A program made the translations under genes and the position numbers. DNA of 64,000 nucleotides, taken from NCBI GenBank assembly GCA_016630905.1, contig WBMQ01000021.1:1-64000 (forward strand), read 5' to 3'. Shown here in pieces: positions 1 through 12,506 of the stretch. Under the pieces are notes generated by a model. That model was not told the origin of the DNA, searched no databases, and saw only the letters and a list, made by a program, of their open reading frames with translations. The DNA comes from Capillidium heterosporum. Its lineage: Eukaryota > Entomophthoromycota > Entomophthoromycetes > Entomophthorales > Capillidiaceae. Numbering within the stretch: position 1 is the first letter of the stretch; every line of letters starts with the position of its first letter.

Positions 1-1091
1 AAAGGTATACTATAAAAGATATCTATATAATAAAAATTATATTATAATTTAAAAATGGATTAAAAAATAGTTTAAATATAATAAAACTTCAAATAGCTTT
101 TTTAGAAAATTAACTTAATAACTTTTAGCTATAAAAATCCTAGTTTTAATACTATTTTAACCTTACAATAAATTAAGCTTTAGTTGCTTAATAATTAATT
201 ATAAAAAGGTAGAATCTTTGCTTAAGCTAAACAATAATTATTATATTAGGCTATAATATATTATAAATAAATTATTCTAATCTACTTTTAAAATGTAATA
301 GATATAAATTATCTACTTAATAAAGTATTAGTTATTAGCATTTCCATTGTCTTATTATTCTTATCTTTTGCCTTATATAAACCTTTCTGATTTATATAAC
401 TTTTTGACAAGTAATATAAGAAAATACTTTTAATCAGCTATAGCTTTACTTAATAATTAGAATTTAGTTTTATATTTTAGATATATAAATTATTAGTTTA
501 GTATTAATCCTAGCAATACTAAAAGCTCTTTTCTCTTTAGCATGAATTAAGTGTTTTATTTAGCATTAATTATTTCTAAATCAGCCTTAGCATTTTTTAG
601 ATTAATGATAAATATCTAAAAAATAAGAGAAATAGTATTACTAATAGATTAGGAAAAACATTAATTACTAATATTCTAAATACTAACTACTAAAGACAAG
701 TCATTTATATAAGGCTTATAGTAAACTTAGTAAAAGGTTAAGTTATTATTAAATAAATATATTAAATTATCTAATATTTCTTTTACTATTGTAAGAAAAT
801 TCTTTTAATCAACTGTAGTTTTACTTAATTAGAATTTAGTTTTACATTCCAGATATATAGATTACCAGTTCAGCATCAATTTTAGCAATGCTAAAAGTTA
901 TTTTCTCTTTACTATAAATTAAGCATTTTATTTAGTATTGATAGTCTTTAAATCAATTTTGTCATTTCTAGAGTTAATGATAAATACTTAGAAAATAAGA
1001 GAAATAATATTACTGAAGGATTAGGAAAAATATCAATTATTAGTACTCAAAGTACCAACTACTAAGAACAAGTCATCTATATAAAGCCTAT

Positions 1092-1827
1092 TGTAAGGTC
1101 CAAGGGGGTGCCGTTAAATCCAACTAATGATGGTGTCATAATGGGAGCGTATGACATGAGAGGTTGGGACAGTAGAACCAATGCCGACCACAGCATTGGT
1201 AATATGAATCACCCAAAGGAGGTAAGTCCAAAGGGAAGTGAAGAAAGTTTGAACGGAGTGAGCTAAGAGGGTATAGAAGTCGAACCACATATTCGCACAA
1301 TCTAATAACTAAAAGGCTGACCAGGAACAATACTTTATTCGTAGACAAAACAGAATCAGGCTGTCAGAGACAGCTATGGCAGGGGAAACAGATCAGGCTG
1401 TCAGAGACAGCTATGGCAAGGGAAACAGATCAGGCTGTCGCAACAGCTATAGTTGATGGTTGAGATCAAGAGGTAAGTAACAGCTATTTAGAAAATAGCA
1501 AGGTGGAACGTTGTCAAGATACCAGCCTTCAATGGCATTCCAAGGGTTTAAATACCCTTTCGGTATCTTGGCAATACTTGCTGAATATCTGAATCCCGAT
1601 ATCAAAATGCTATGCTGGTAATAGCTGGGGTTCCTAACTTATAGCCGAGATTACGAATATGGGAAATTGTCAAGAATATCTAATAAATAGAACAGATTTC
1701 TGTTCGAACTAGATATAAATGGAAAGTAGAAAATCGAAGATTGGTAAGGGAAAGAAAATAGTATAGTGTGCAAAGAAAATTGGTCGATGACCTTAGATTA
1801 GGAATTGTAACAACCAGGGTTGTTACA
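1092..1827 (-). mobile_element. Family D solo LTR, young copy, TSD CCTAT
   Basis: A reverse family-D LTR of 736 bp, starting TGTAAGGTCC and ending GGTTGTTACA on the plus strand. It is flanked by identical CCTAT 5-mers (1087-1091 and 1828-1832). It still holds several CpG sites and is clearly less mutated than the surrounding A LTR. It has one extra 37-bp internal unit compared with the copy at 38774-39473. Open frames here have no ATG and appear only because copies are homologous. Confidence 0.9.
1356..1429. repeat. Two tandem 37-bp units inside the D LTR
   Basis: Units at 1356-1392 and 1393-1429 differ at one base, and a partial third copy begins at 1430. Each contains an inverted motif around CTGTCAGAGACAG. 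The D copy at 38774-39473 has a single full unit, which accounts for the length difference. Confidence 0.85.
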
Positions 1828-2278
1828 CCTATAGTAAACTTAGTAAAAGGTTAAGTTATTATTAAATAAATATATTAAATCATTTGATATTTCTTTTGCT
1901 ATTGGCATAGTATAGACTCCTTGCATAGTATAATATAGAACTGATAATTGGCATCCTTCTATAGTAGAGAGTTATGCTAATCTAAACTAAATAATAGAAC
2001 TGAACCAAATTAATCTAAACTAAACCCTAAAACCCTCCTGAACTAATGAATCTAACTGTACTTCTTAGCTTAATAGCTATCCTTAGAATATTCCTATCTG
2101 CCTACTATCTCTGAATTAGGCTACAAGTATGAGCTTCCTCCTTATATAGCCTTATAGTCAATTTTCTTAACCTTTATAAAGTTCTAGCTACTATTGCTTT
2201 TTGGCTAATCCTAGCTAGTAAATATTTCTTGTAGATGTTTCTTAATAACTATTAGTATAGTATAGACTTTTTATATAG

Positions 2279-3164
2279 TGTCAACTTAGCTTTCAGGCTA
2301 AGTTGAGTGTTAAACATTAGAATATTCATTTTTCATAAGAAACCTATAATTTGGCTACTACTAGACAAAGTATTTTAGAGTGATACAGTTACATATTCAT
2401 CCCTGTGCTTTGAAATACCTACCATTTATTAGTATACATTCTAACTAATAGCAAAGTGCTCAAATTACTTAAAACTGATTTTTATTGAAAAGGTAAGTTT
2501 GGGATTTTGGACTTAATGCTAGATTTTCTAATAGTTAACTTGCAAAGAAAGTAAATCCAAAATGTGAAGGCAAACAGCAGTAATTAGGATAGTAACTCTC
2601 TGGTTCATTAAGAAAAGAGTTCACTGACAAGCCTCCAAATTATGCCTTGTTTTGGATCTATTATATAAGGAGAACAAAGAGAAAAAGAAAGAAAAGGGAG
2701 AAAAACAGACAGAGAGAGAAAAGAGAAAGAAAGAATAAGAGAACAAAAATAGAAATAAACTACCAAATAAGAAAAAATGGATAAGAGAACAAAAAGGACA
2801 GTGAAAGAACAAAAGGAAAAGAAAAAGAGTTTTTAGATCACTTTTATCAATAGAGGAAAAGAGAGTTTCTGAGTTAGTTTATCAGAATTATTTAAGACCT
2901 TTCTTTTAAGTTTGCCCTAATTGTAGATTAAGTTTGAGTTAGGTTAATTATAAAATTTTAAGGGTTCCTAACTAGAAGTATTACAAGAATAAAGCTTTTA
3001 TATTAGATTTAATTGTAAGGCAGTTGCTGCATCTATATTAGTCAGCCTACAACACAATACACATGTTATGTCCTATACCAAAAGACTCACCAAGTTTGGC
3101 CAAACCTACTTGACTGAAAGTCCAAGCTAGTAGTCAAACACTTAGCAAAGGTGACTAGCTAACA
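2279..3164 (+). mobile_element. Family C solo LTR, TSD TATAG
   Basis: An 886-bp family-C LTR, starting TGTCAACTTAGC and ending GCTAACA. It is flanked by TATAG at 2274-2278 and 3165-3169. It is inserted in the outer A copy. It contains the family's purine-rich tract (about 2665-2830), which gives spurious low-complexity open frames. Confidence 0.9.
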
Positions 3165-3947
3165 TATAGTATAATATAAAACTGATAATCAGTATTCCTT
3201 TATAATAAAGAGTTTTATTGCCCTAAACCAAATAATAAAACTAAACCAAATTGATCTAAACTAAACCTTAAAACCCTTTTAAACCAATAAACCTAACTGT
3301 ACTTCTTAGCCTAATAGCTATTCTTAAAGTATTTCTGTTTGTTTACCATTTTTAGATTAGGCTATAAGTATAAGCCTTCTTTTTATATAGCCTTATAATT
3401 AACATTTTTAGCCTTTATAAAGTCCTGGTTACTATTGCCTTTTAGCTAGTAATTATTCTTTGTAAATACTTTCTAATAAATAATTATTTTATAATAAATG
3501 TTTTAATTTTCTTTTTATTAGAAGACATTTATTAGCTAGGGTTAGCTAGAAGATAATAATAGCTAAAACTTTATAAAGGCTAAGAATATTAACTATAAGG
3601 CTATATAAGAAGCTTATACTTATAGCTTAATTTAAAAATAGCAGGTAAACAGAAATACTCTAAAAATAGTTATTAGGCTAAAGAACATACTTAGGTTTAT
3701 TAGTTTAGAAAAATTTTAAGATTTAGTTTAAATTGATTTAGTTTAGTTTTATTATTTAGTTTAGATTAGTACAACTTTTTATTATAGATAAATGCTAATT
3801 ATTAGTTTTATATTGTACTATACAAAGAATCTATACTATGCTAATAGTAGAAAAAATATTAAATAATTCAATATAATTATTTAATAACTTAACTTACTAC
3901 TAAGTTTACTATAAGCCTTATATAGATGACTTATCTTTAGTAATTAG

Positions 3948-4603
3948 TATAACAACCCTAGTTATTACAATTCCTAACCTAAGGTCATCAATCTATTTTT
4001 TTTATATACTATACTATTTTCTTTTTTTTACCAATTTTCAATGTCCATTTTCCATTTATATCTAGTTTCAAACAGAAGTCTGTTCTATTTATTAGATATT
4101 CTTAACAATTTTCCATATTTGTAGTTTTGGCCATATATTAGTAACCTTTAGCAATTATTGCTAAGATATCAAAAGGGTATTTAAACCCTTAAAATACTAT
4201 TAAAGGCTGATATCTTAACAATATTCTACCTTACTATTTTCTAAATAGCTATTACTTGCCTTTTGATCTTAACTATTAACTATAGCTATTGCAATAGCCT
4301 GATTTTGTTTTTCTTACCATAGCTGTCTTTAATAGCCTAATCTGTTTTGTTTATAAATAAAGTATTGTTTTTGGTTAGCCTTTTAGTTATTAGATTGTGT
4401 GAATATATGGTTTGATCTTTATATCCTCTTAGCTTATTCTGCTCAAACTTTTTTTGCTTTCCTTTGAACTTACCTCCTTTAAGTGATTTATATTACTAAT
4501 GCTGTAATTAATATTGGTTCTACTATCCCAGCCTCTTATGTCATATACTTTTATTATAACACCATTATTAGTTAGATCTAATAGCACTTCCTTAGATCTT
4601 ACA
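3948..4603 (+). mobile_element. Family D solo LTR, TSD ATTAG
   Basis: A 656-bp forward D LTR beginning TATAACAACCC and ending GATCTTACA. ATTAG occurs on both sides (3943-3947 and 4604-4608). It is moderately decayed by transitions and lies inside the A LTR at 3516-5818. Confidence 0.88.
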
Positions 4604-4704
4604 ATTAGTACTTAAAATACTAGTAATTAACTTTTTTCTAATTTATTAAAAATATCATTTTTCTTATTTTCTTGATATTTATCATTAACTCAAAAAATGC
4701 TAAA

Positions 4705-5632
4705 TGTAAAGTCTAGGGAAATACTACTAGATCCAACTAATAATGGCATCATATTGCAAATTAATGACATAGTAAGTAAGAAAAGTAAAACTAATGTCCA
4801 CTACTACATTGGTAATAAAGGATTGGATTTTCCAGAGGGCAGGTCAGATTGCCAAGTAAAGAAGGTATACTATAAGAAGTGCCTACATGATTGTAGTCAC
4901 ATCCTAGTTTCAAAAAGGGATAGAGAAAACATATAAAGGCTTGAGTACAGACTGGGGCTGGACTGGAAGGGCCCTATTAAGTGAAGGTTAGGAAGCAGCC
5001 AATGCTACCATATTAGGATTAAAGATAGGGGTTAGCTGATAGGTTAATGTGGGCTCAAAAGGGTTGATCATATTAGTAATATTAATCATCTAGAAAAGGT
5101 AAGATTTAAGAATAGTAAGGATTATTAATAGGTAATAAGAGGTAGGAAGGACAGAGAAATTAGACTACATAGAAATACTATGCTGAAACAGAAAGATAAG
5201 TAAAGAGACAAGACTTTATTCAAAACTAAAAAGTGAAATCAGACTATTACAACAGCTATAGCTAGGAAGTAGGGTGAATAACAGCTATTCAAAAATAGTA
5301 AGGTAGAACATTATTAAGATACAGGCTTTTAGTAGCACTTCAGGGGTTTAAATACCCTTTTGGTATCTTAGCAATACTTGCTGAATATCCAAATCCCAAT
5401 ATCAGAATACTATACTGGTAATAACTAAGATTTCTAACTTATAGCTAAAGCTAAGAATATGGAAAAATAGTCAAGAATATCTAATAAGTAAAACAGATTT
5501 CTGTTTGAAACTAGATATAAATGGAAAGTAGAAAATTGAAGATTGGTAAGAGAAAGAAAAAATGGTATAGTATACAAAAAAAAGTTAGTTGATAACTTTA
5601 TATTAGGAATTATAACAATCAAGGTTGTTATA
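4705..5632 (-). mobile_element. D-variant (D') solo LTR, 928 bp, TSD CTAAA
   Basis: A reverse LTR whose two ends match family D but whose centre (about 4750-5220) is different and longer, so it is a distinct subfamily. CTAAA flanks it at 4700-4704 and 5633-5637. A 79-aa open frame at 4697-4936 starts outside the LTR and crosses its boundary, so it is not a gene. Confidence 0.85.
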
Positions 5633-6130
5633 CTAAAGTTAATTTAAAGATAGTTAATATTAAATAAAATAATTAATTTATGCTAAAGAAAAAAGAACTT
5701 TTAGTATTGTTAAGATTAATACTAAACTAGTAATTTATAAGTCTAAAATATAAAACTGAATTTTAGTTATTAAGTAAAATTATAGCTAATTAGAAGGATT
5801 TTCTTACACTTTTGTTATAATTACTATATATTATTAAAATTAATTTCCTATAACTATTAAATTAGCTAAAAGTTAAACTAAAACATTGCTAATTTAAAGT
5901 AGCCTAAAGTTAATATATAAAATAGGATTAGATTAAAAATTACTTAAGATTTACAAAATAGTATTATATTAAAATTGCTTAAAATTAAAATTAAAGCTAA
6001 TTAGACAAAATTAAATACTAAAACCTAATAGATATTACTATACTTTTTAGCTTTATTATAATTGTAATTATATTTTTTTTATAAATTAACTTTGGATTTA
6101 AATTACTATTAAAGTAATAGTATTAAGCTT

Positions 6131-6904
6131 TATAGAAAAGTCTCTTTAAGAATGCTAGGCTAGGCTTAAGGTAAGCTAATATAGTAATAATTACACTAAT
6201 AAAACTAAAGAAACTCAATTATATTGCTTTAATAGCTAATACTTTAATAGTAATTTAAATCCAAAGTTAATTTATAAAAACAAAGCTACAGTTATAATAA
6301 GGCTAAGGAAAAAGGTAATATCCATTGGGTTTTAGCACTTAATTCTATCTAATCAGCTTTAATTCTAATTTTAAGCAATTTTAATCTAATACTATTTTAT
6401 AAATTTTAAGCTAATCCTAAGCTATTCTTAATTTAATAATATTTTATATATAAACTTTAAGTTACTCTAAGTTAGCAATATTTTGGTTTAACTCTTAGCT
6501 AATTTAATAGCTACAGAAAATCAGCTCTAATAATATATAGTGATTATAATAAGTAGAAATCAAAATATTTATTATAAAATAATTATTTATTAAAAAGTTA
6601 TATAAGGGTAAAAAACAAAGATAATAGGATAATAAAGATGCTGATAGCTAGTACTTTATTAGATAGATGATTTGTATCTATTATACTTTAAAGGTAAACT
6701 AGAAGAATCCATTTGTGATATATTATAACTTAATATAATTATTATTATTTAATTTAAGTAAAAACTTTACCCTTTTATAATTAATTATTAAGCAACTAAA
6801 ACCTAATTTATTACAAGGTTAAAAATAGCATTAAAACTAAATTTTATATAGCTAAAAGGATTATCAAGCTGATTTTCTAAAGAAGCTACCTAAGGTTTTA
6901 TTAT
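6131..6904 (-). mobile_element. Family E LTR inserted inside another E LTR
   Basis: A reverse family-E copy of about 774 bp, beginning TATAGAAAAG. It is inserted in the 3' part of the outer forward E copy. If the right boundary is 6904, AGCTT flanks both sides (6126-6130 and 6905-6909). The exact end is uncertain by one base. Confidence 0.7.
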
Positions 6905-6989
6905 AGCTTTTTTAGTTTTATTAATATAATTACTATTATATTAGCTTATTTTAAGCCTAACCTTGCATTTCTAAAGTGATTTTTCTATA

Positions 6990-7715
6990 AGATAGTTACT
7001 TTATTTATGTTCTTAGCTATCTTAAACTTTCTTAGTAGCTAGATATATTTATTTTTTCTAAATGCCAAAATGTTATATTATATACTTAGTACTATATTTA
7101 CTACTATTATATTAGTATATCTGATTGTACTTATTATGGCTAATATATATATATTTTCAAACTTCCTTTATATAATCCTAAACTATTAAAAGATTTATTA
7201 CTTTTACCTTTACAAATACAACTAATTATAGTAATACTTAGCTTTTTACTTTTAGTTATAAAAATTAGAAAATAACTATTACAAACAATCTAACCTTTTT
7301 AATAAAGATTTTATATAGCCTAAATCCACTTTAGATCTAATCTTTAATAGCTAAAATCAAAAATATTATTTAATATTATTAATCTAAAATAAATAACTGT
7401 ATAAAAATTATACTTTTTATCTTTTAGCTTAAAAGTAAAGCCTTATTATAAGTAATTTAACTATATTTAAACCTTAGCTTTAGTCTAATATACAAAATGT
7501 TCAAAAAGTGATTTGCTTAATGATTTTTGCTAAGTTTAATCTAAATAAAACAAGAATTAATAAATTTATAATTTTTTAATATAAATGTATAATAGTATAA
7601 CTAAATATTTATTAATCTTAAATACTAAGTAGAATATAATAAATACTATTTAAAAAACTTATATTTGAGTAGCTTGCCTAAATTACTAGTAGTTAGCCTA
7701 TCCTTTAATTATAAT
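6990..7715. other. AT-rich relic, unassigned
   Basis: Very AT-rich sequence dense in TpA, stop-filled in all frames. I see no match to the LTR families and no readable coding relic. Confidence 0.6.
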
Positions 7716-8350
7716 TGTAAGGAAATATTCCTAGATCAGCTGTAGTTTCACCCATAAACCAAATTCAAGTCTAGAAATGCCTTTATAATAGGAATTAGGT
7801 AATTAATCCTGCAGTTACTATGTCTCATTCCTTATACTCCTTAACAATCACAATTATCTTCCAAAACCACTAAATGAATATCTGAAACATTTACTACTAA
7901 AGACAAGTCACCTATATAAGGCCCATGGTGAACTTAGTAGTAGATCAAGTAATTATTAAATAAACATATTGAACATTTGATATTTTCTTCTACTATTGGC
8001 ATAGTATAGACTCCCTGTGTAGTATAATTGAGAACTGATAATTTGCATCCCTCCAAGACCAAGAGTTGCATTGACCTAACCTAAATCAACAACCTAAACT
8101 GAATCAACAACCTGAACTAAACTGAATCTGAAAACTTAAGATAAACAATGGATTTGACTATATTCCTTAGTCTTGTAGCTATGGTTGAAGTAATCCTGTC
8201 TGCTCACCACCTCTGGATCTAACTCTAGGCATGATTATCTTCCTTGTATAACCTTTGTGTCAACTTCTTTAGCCTTTATGGAGTACTGACTACCATTACT
8301 GCCTGGTTGACTCCTGCTAGTAAGCATTTGTGGTGGATGTTTCCCAACAA
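7716..8350 (-). mobile_element. Family B solo LTR, youngest B copy, TSD ATAAT
   Basis: A 635-bp reverse family-B LTR with intact termini, TGTAAGGAAAT on the left and TTTCCCAACA on the right. ATAAT flanks both sides (7711-7715 and 8351-8355). Family B resembles family A in its ends and in a central TATA-like segment, so A and B are probably related subfamilies. Confidence 0.9.
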
Positions 8351-8821
8351 TAATAAAGTTAAAAAAGGTATTATTATTAAACTTTAAGTAGCTAAAAGCA
8401 ACTTTTTTTAAAGATTTTATTATACTTTTAAGCCTTTTTTAGTTTTCTAGTTTAGTGCTGAAAAGTGCTAATACTATTTAAATAAAGACTATTGTTTTAT
8501 ATACAGTAATACTAGCTACTATAGTAATAGATACCTTTAAGTTTAGCAGAATTTTTAAAAAGACTCTTTAGTATAAAAGTAAATTTAATAAGCTTTAAAA
8601 CATTATATATAATATTATATTTATTAGCTATTCTATACTACTTATAAAGCTTAATTATTATTTTGTTATAATATGCTAATACATATATATAAAATCAATT
8701 TGGATATAAAATTCTAGATATAACTAAAGTTTTTTATATATTTATACTTTTTAATACTAATAATTTAGATAAACTTATTAATTAGCAGTTATTTAATAAA
8801 CTAGGCTAAAAGCTAAGTAAG
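8351..8821. other. AT-rich relic, unassigned
   Basis: Low-complexity AT-rich sequence with many TpA steps. No gene or recognised repeat is visible. Confidence 0.55.
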
Positions 8822-9539
8822 TGTAAGAAAATACTTTTAATTAGCTATAGCTTTACTTAATAACTAAAATTCAGTTTTATATTCTAGACATATATATTAC
8901 CAGTTTGGCATCAATCCTAGTAATACTAAAAGTTCTTTTCTCTTTAGCATGAATTAAGCGTTTTATTTAGCATTGATTGTCTTTAAATCAGCCTTAGCAT
9001 TTTTTAGGTTAATAACAAATGCTTAGAAAATAAGAGAAATAGTATTACTGATAGATTAGGAAAAACATCAATTATTAGTATTCTAAGTACCAACTACTAA
9101 AAACAAGTCACCTATATAAGGCCTATAGTAAACTTAGTAGTAGGAAGTAATTATTAAATAAATGTATTGAATCATTTGATATTTCTTCTGCTATTGGTAT
9201 AGTATAGACTCCTTGCATAGTATAACATAGAACTGATAATCAGCATCCCTCAACAGTAGAGAGTTGTGCTGATCTAAACTAAACAAAAGAACTGAACCAA
9301 ATTAATCTGAACTAAACCCTAGAACCCTCCTGAACCAATGAACCTAACTATGCTTCTTAGCCTGATAGCTACCCTTGAAGTATTCCTATTTGCCCACTAT
9401 CTCTAGATTAGGCTACAAGCACAAGCCTCCTCCTTATATAGCCTTATAGTCAATGTTCTTAGCCTTTATGGAGTTCTGGCTACTGTTGCTCCCTGGCTAA
9501 TCCCAGCTGGTAAACATTCCTTGTGGATGTTTCCTAATA
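8822..9539 (-). mobile_element. Family A LTR, left arm of a large inverted repeat
   Basis: A reverse family-A LTR (718 bp) beginning TGTAAGAAAAT and ending TTCCTAATA. It is nearly identical, as reverse complement, to the forward copy at 9593-10310, and shares many derived transitions with it that are absent from the A copy at 12507. The left flank GTAAG is the reverse complement of the CTTAC that precedes the right arm. Confidence 0.85.
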
Positions 9540-9592
9540 AGCTATTAGTAAATATTTTATAAGTAAGTATATTTGTTAAGTAGGTTCCTTAC

Positions 9593-10310
9593 TGTTAGAA
9601 AACATCTATAAGGAATGTTTACCAGCTGGGATTAGCCAGGGAGCAACAGTAGCCAGAACTCCATAAAGGCTAAGAACATTGACTATAAGGCTATATAAGG
9701 AGGAGGCTTGTGCTTGTAGCCTAATCTAGAGATAGTGGGCAAATAGGAATACTTTAAGGGTAGCTATCAGGCTAAGAAGCATAGTTAGGTTCATTGGTTC
9801 AGGAGGGTTCTAGGGTTTAGTTCAGATTAATTTGGTTCAGTTCTTTTGTTTAGTTTAGATCAGCACAACTCTCTACTGTTGAGGGATGCTGATTATCAGT
9901 TCTATGTTATACTATGCAAGGAGTCTATACTATACCAATAGCAGAAGAAATATCAAATGATTCAATACATTTATTTAATAATTACTTCCTACTACTAAGT
10001 TTACTATAGGCCTTATATAGGTGACTTGTTTTTAGTAGTTGGTACTTAGAATACTAATAATTGATGTTTTTCCTAATCTATCAGTAATACTATTTCTCTT
10101 ATTTTCTAAGCATTTGTTATTAACCTAAAAAATGCTAAGGCTGATTTAAAGACAATCAATGCTAAATAAAACGCTTAATTCATGCTAAAGAGAAAAGAAC
10201 TTTTAGTATTGCTAGGATCAATGCCAAACTGGTAATCTATGTGTCCAGAATGTAAAACTAAATTCTAGTTATTAAGTAAAGCTACAGCTAATTAAAAGGA
10301 TTTCCTTACA
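9593..10310 (+). mobile_element. Family A LTR, right arm of a large inverted repeat
   Basis: A forward family-A LTR of 718 bp, TGTTAGAAAAC to TTTCCTTACA. It contains the family's TATATAAGGAGGA core. No direct 5-bp duplication was found (left CTTAC, right TAGCC). With the copy at 8822-9539 it forms a palindrome of about 1.5 kb with a 53-bp spacer. Confidence 0.85.
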
Positions 10311-12506
10311 TAGCCTATACTAAATATATACTGTTATATAAAATATAGATTAATAATAATACCTTATACTAACTACTTATAGCAGCTTAATTATTTTAGG
10401 CATTTTCTGATTATATAAGATAAAAAGCAAATTAAAATTAAAACTAATTAGTTAGAATAGCTTATTAGAAAAGTTAATTTGCTATTTAGCTATTCTTAAT
10501 ATCAAAACTTATTTTTAAAACCTATGCTAATTTCTATACTTTCTAATATTAAAATCCTAAAAAAGCCATTTTAAAACAAAAAGTATTTAACCTTTACTAA
10601 TAAAATACTAAAAATTTCAAGTTTTATTTTCAAAGAAAAATTATAATATATTAGCTTTATATTGCCTTAATAACCTACATATTACTCTTAATATTAAGTG
10701 GATTTTACCTTTTAGTAAAAAGACTTTTTCTTTAAAACTTAATTTAAAATACTTAAAGAATCTATTAGATAACTTTTTAAAAAAAACTTATTAAATAATT
10801 AAGCTTATTTGCAGCTTTATTAATAGTATTTATATATAAGGGTTTTAATAATAAGTGCTTTTATATAGATTTTCAAAAACTTAATAGTATTACTATTACT
10901 ATTACTATTAAAAATAGATATTTAATACCAAACTTAAAAAATTTATTAAAATAAGTAGTTGGAAAAAAGTAGTTTATAAAGCTTAACTTAGTTAATACTT
11001 ATTACCTATTATATATAAAAAAGGTAATAAATAGAAGATACCTTTTACTTACTACTATAGATAATATAAATGGTTAGTAATACCTTTTAAACTTACTAAT
11101 ATATTAGTAATATTTTAGAGTTTTATAATACTATTCTAGCACTATATTTAGATAAATTTATTATAGTATACCTTAATAATATAGCAATATCATAAAGAAA
11201 TACCAAAACTATAGTAAATTAGTATTGTAACTACTAAAATAAAACTACTTTTGTATTTGATTTAAAAAATATGAATTTTATAAACTATTAGTAGAGTTTT
11301 TTAGTTTTAAATAAAAGCTACTAAAATTAGTATTATATTTAACAAAGTAAAGATAGTATAGCTTTAGCTATAACTAACTTAAAGTAAGCCTAAAGTACTA
11401 TTATAGTTAAAGAATTATAAAAAAGCTTTTTTATAACTAAAGAAAAATATTACAAAAAGTTATATTTTATAGACTACTAATTTAAAATATTTTTATTTTG
11501 TAGACAGTTGCCTTTAACTATACTATAAAAGTTATAACTTATTAATTTTATTTTTTTAAAGTTTTACAGCTTAGAAATTAATTATAATGTTTATAATAAG
11601 GAACTTATAGTAATTAAAACTACTTTAGACTATTAAAAGTATTATATTTACAACTTTTTCTTTTTAATAACAATATATTATATTTATAAAAACTTGGAAA
11701 TTTTTATAAGTAAAGTACTAACTAGCTAATAGGTATATTAGTATTTAGATATAAGCTAATATTATTTCTATACTATATATAAGCTTAGAGTTACTTAAAT
11801 TCTTTTATATATTTTTAGCTAATATAAAAATTACTAAACTATCTTAAAAAAAAAAGTCAAACTATATATAAATGATAATTTAGTTTTACTAATTAGTTAT
11901 AGTAGTAGTAAAGTCTAAATTAATAGCTAATATCTACAAAGTCTAATAATTAAGTAAGCTTACTAGCTATATTAAACTATATTTAATTAAAGGGATTTCT
12001 TTTGTTTATAGTAAAATGCAGCATTATAAGATTAATAACTAGTTGTTATATTATAAAAATTATATTTATATACCAATCTTTAAAACTTATAAACAAACAT
12101 TTTTAAAATGCTATAAATTTTTAGCAACTAGCTACTTTAAAGTAAAGAAAATATATAAGTTAATTTTATATTGCTTTATTTAGCTAAGAATGTCTTAATA
12201 TATCAAGAATTAGATAGTAGTTTATAATATTTATTAATAAACTTAAGATTCTAACTAAGCTAAGTATAGACTACTTTAGTTATTAAAATTATCAAACCAA
12301 TTATAAAAGTAAATTATATTAGATTTTATAGTAAAACTACTTATATTATAAAGAAATTATCATATTTTAGTAGTAGTGGATTAATATTCCAAAATGATAT
12401 ATTTTATATTATTAGCTATATTAACTATTTTTAAAGTAATTAAAGTACTAATATTTTAGATTTTAAAATATATATACTATTATAAACTATACTATTTGAT
12501 TATAAG

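Larger units (their letters stand above)
790..2247 (-). mobile_element. Family A solo LTR, TSD ACTAT
   Basis: A reverse family-A LTR of about 717 bp without its insert. Identical 5-mers ACTAT flank it at 785-789 and 2248-2252. It sits inside an older A copy (415-3478) and is interrupted by a family-D LTR at 1092-1827. It retains recognisable TATA-region and terminal sequences and is less decayed than its host. Confidence 0.85.
415..3478 (-). mobile_element. Family A solo LTR (outer), TSD AGTAA/AATAA
   Basis: This is a family-A LTR in reverse orientation, about 710 bp once the inserts are removed. It begins TATAAGAAAAT and ends CTAATA, mutated forms of TGTAAGG...CCCAACA. The flanking 5-mers are AGTAA (410-414) and AATAA (3479-3483), one G-to-A change apart, so I read them as a target-site duplication. 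It carries another A copy (790-2247) and a C copy (2279-3164). Confidence 0.75.
3516..5818 (+). mobile_element. Family A solo LTR with two D inserts, TSD CTTTT
   Basis: A forward family-A LTR, about 709 bp after removing two D-type inserts. It begins TATTAGAAGACA and ends TTCTTACA. The flanks are CTTTT at 3511-3515 and 5819-5823. It is inserted into the outer family-E copy. Confidence 0.85.
77..6989 (+). mobile_element. Family E LTR copy, outer shell of a nine-element nest
   Basis: Family E is an LTR-like repeat of about 750 bp that starts TATAATAAAAC (probably TG originally) and ends CTTTTCTATA. This copy is split by two family-A copies (415-3478 and 3516-5818) and one inverted family-E copy (6131-6904). 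Removing them rejoins sequence that matches other E copies at 14718-15466 and 33816-35552. It is extremely AT-rich with no surviving CpG-rich stretch. I found no convincing target-site duplication. Confidence 0.65.

Noticed and set aside
1136-1348. A 70-aa frame repeated in D LTR copies (also at 37,800 and 39,235)
   Set aside because: The longer frames begin at TTG, not ATG, lie wholly inside LTRs, and resemble each other only because the LTRs are homologous.
4697-4936. 79-aa frame
   Set aside because: It begins in an A LTR and crosses into the D' LTR, so it spans an insertion boundary.
8817-9592. Autointegration as the cause of the inverted A LTR pair
   Set aside because: The matching flanks (GTAAG/CTTAC) are suggestive, but CTTAC also resembles the LTR's own terminal sequence, so chance or an LTR remnant explains it as well.
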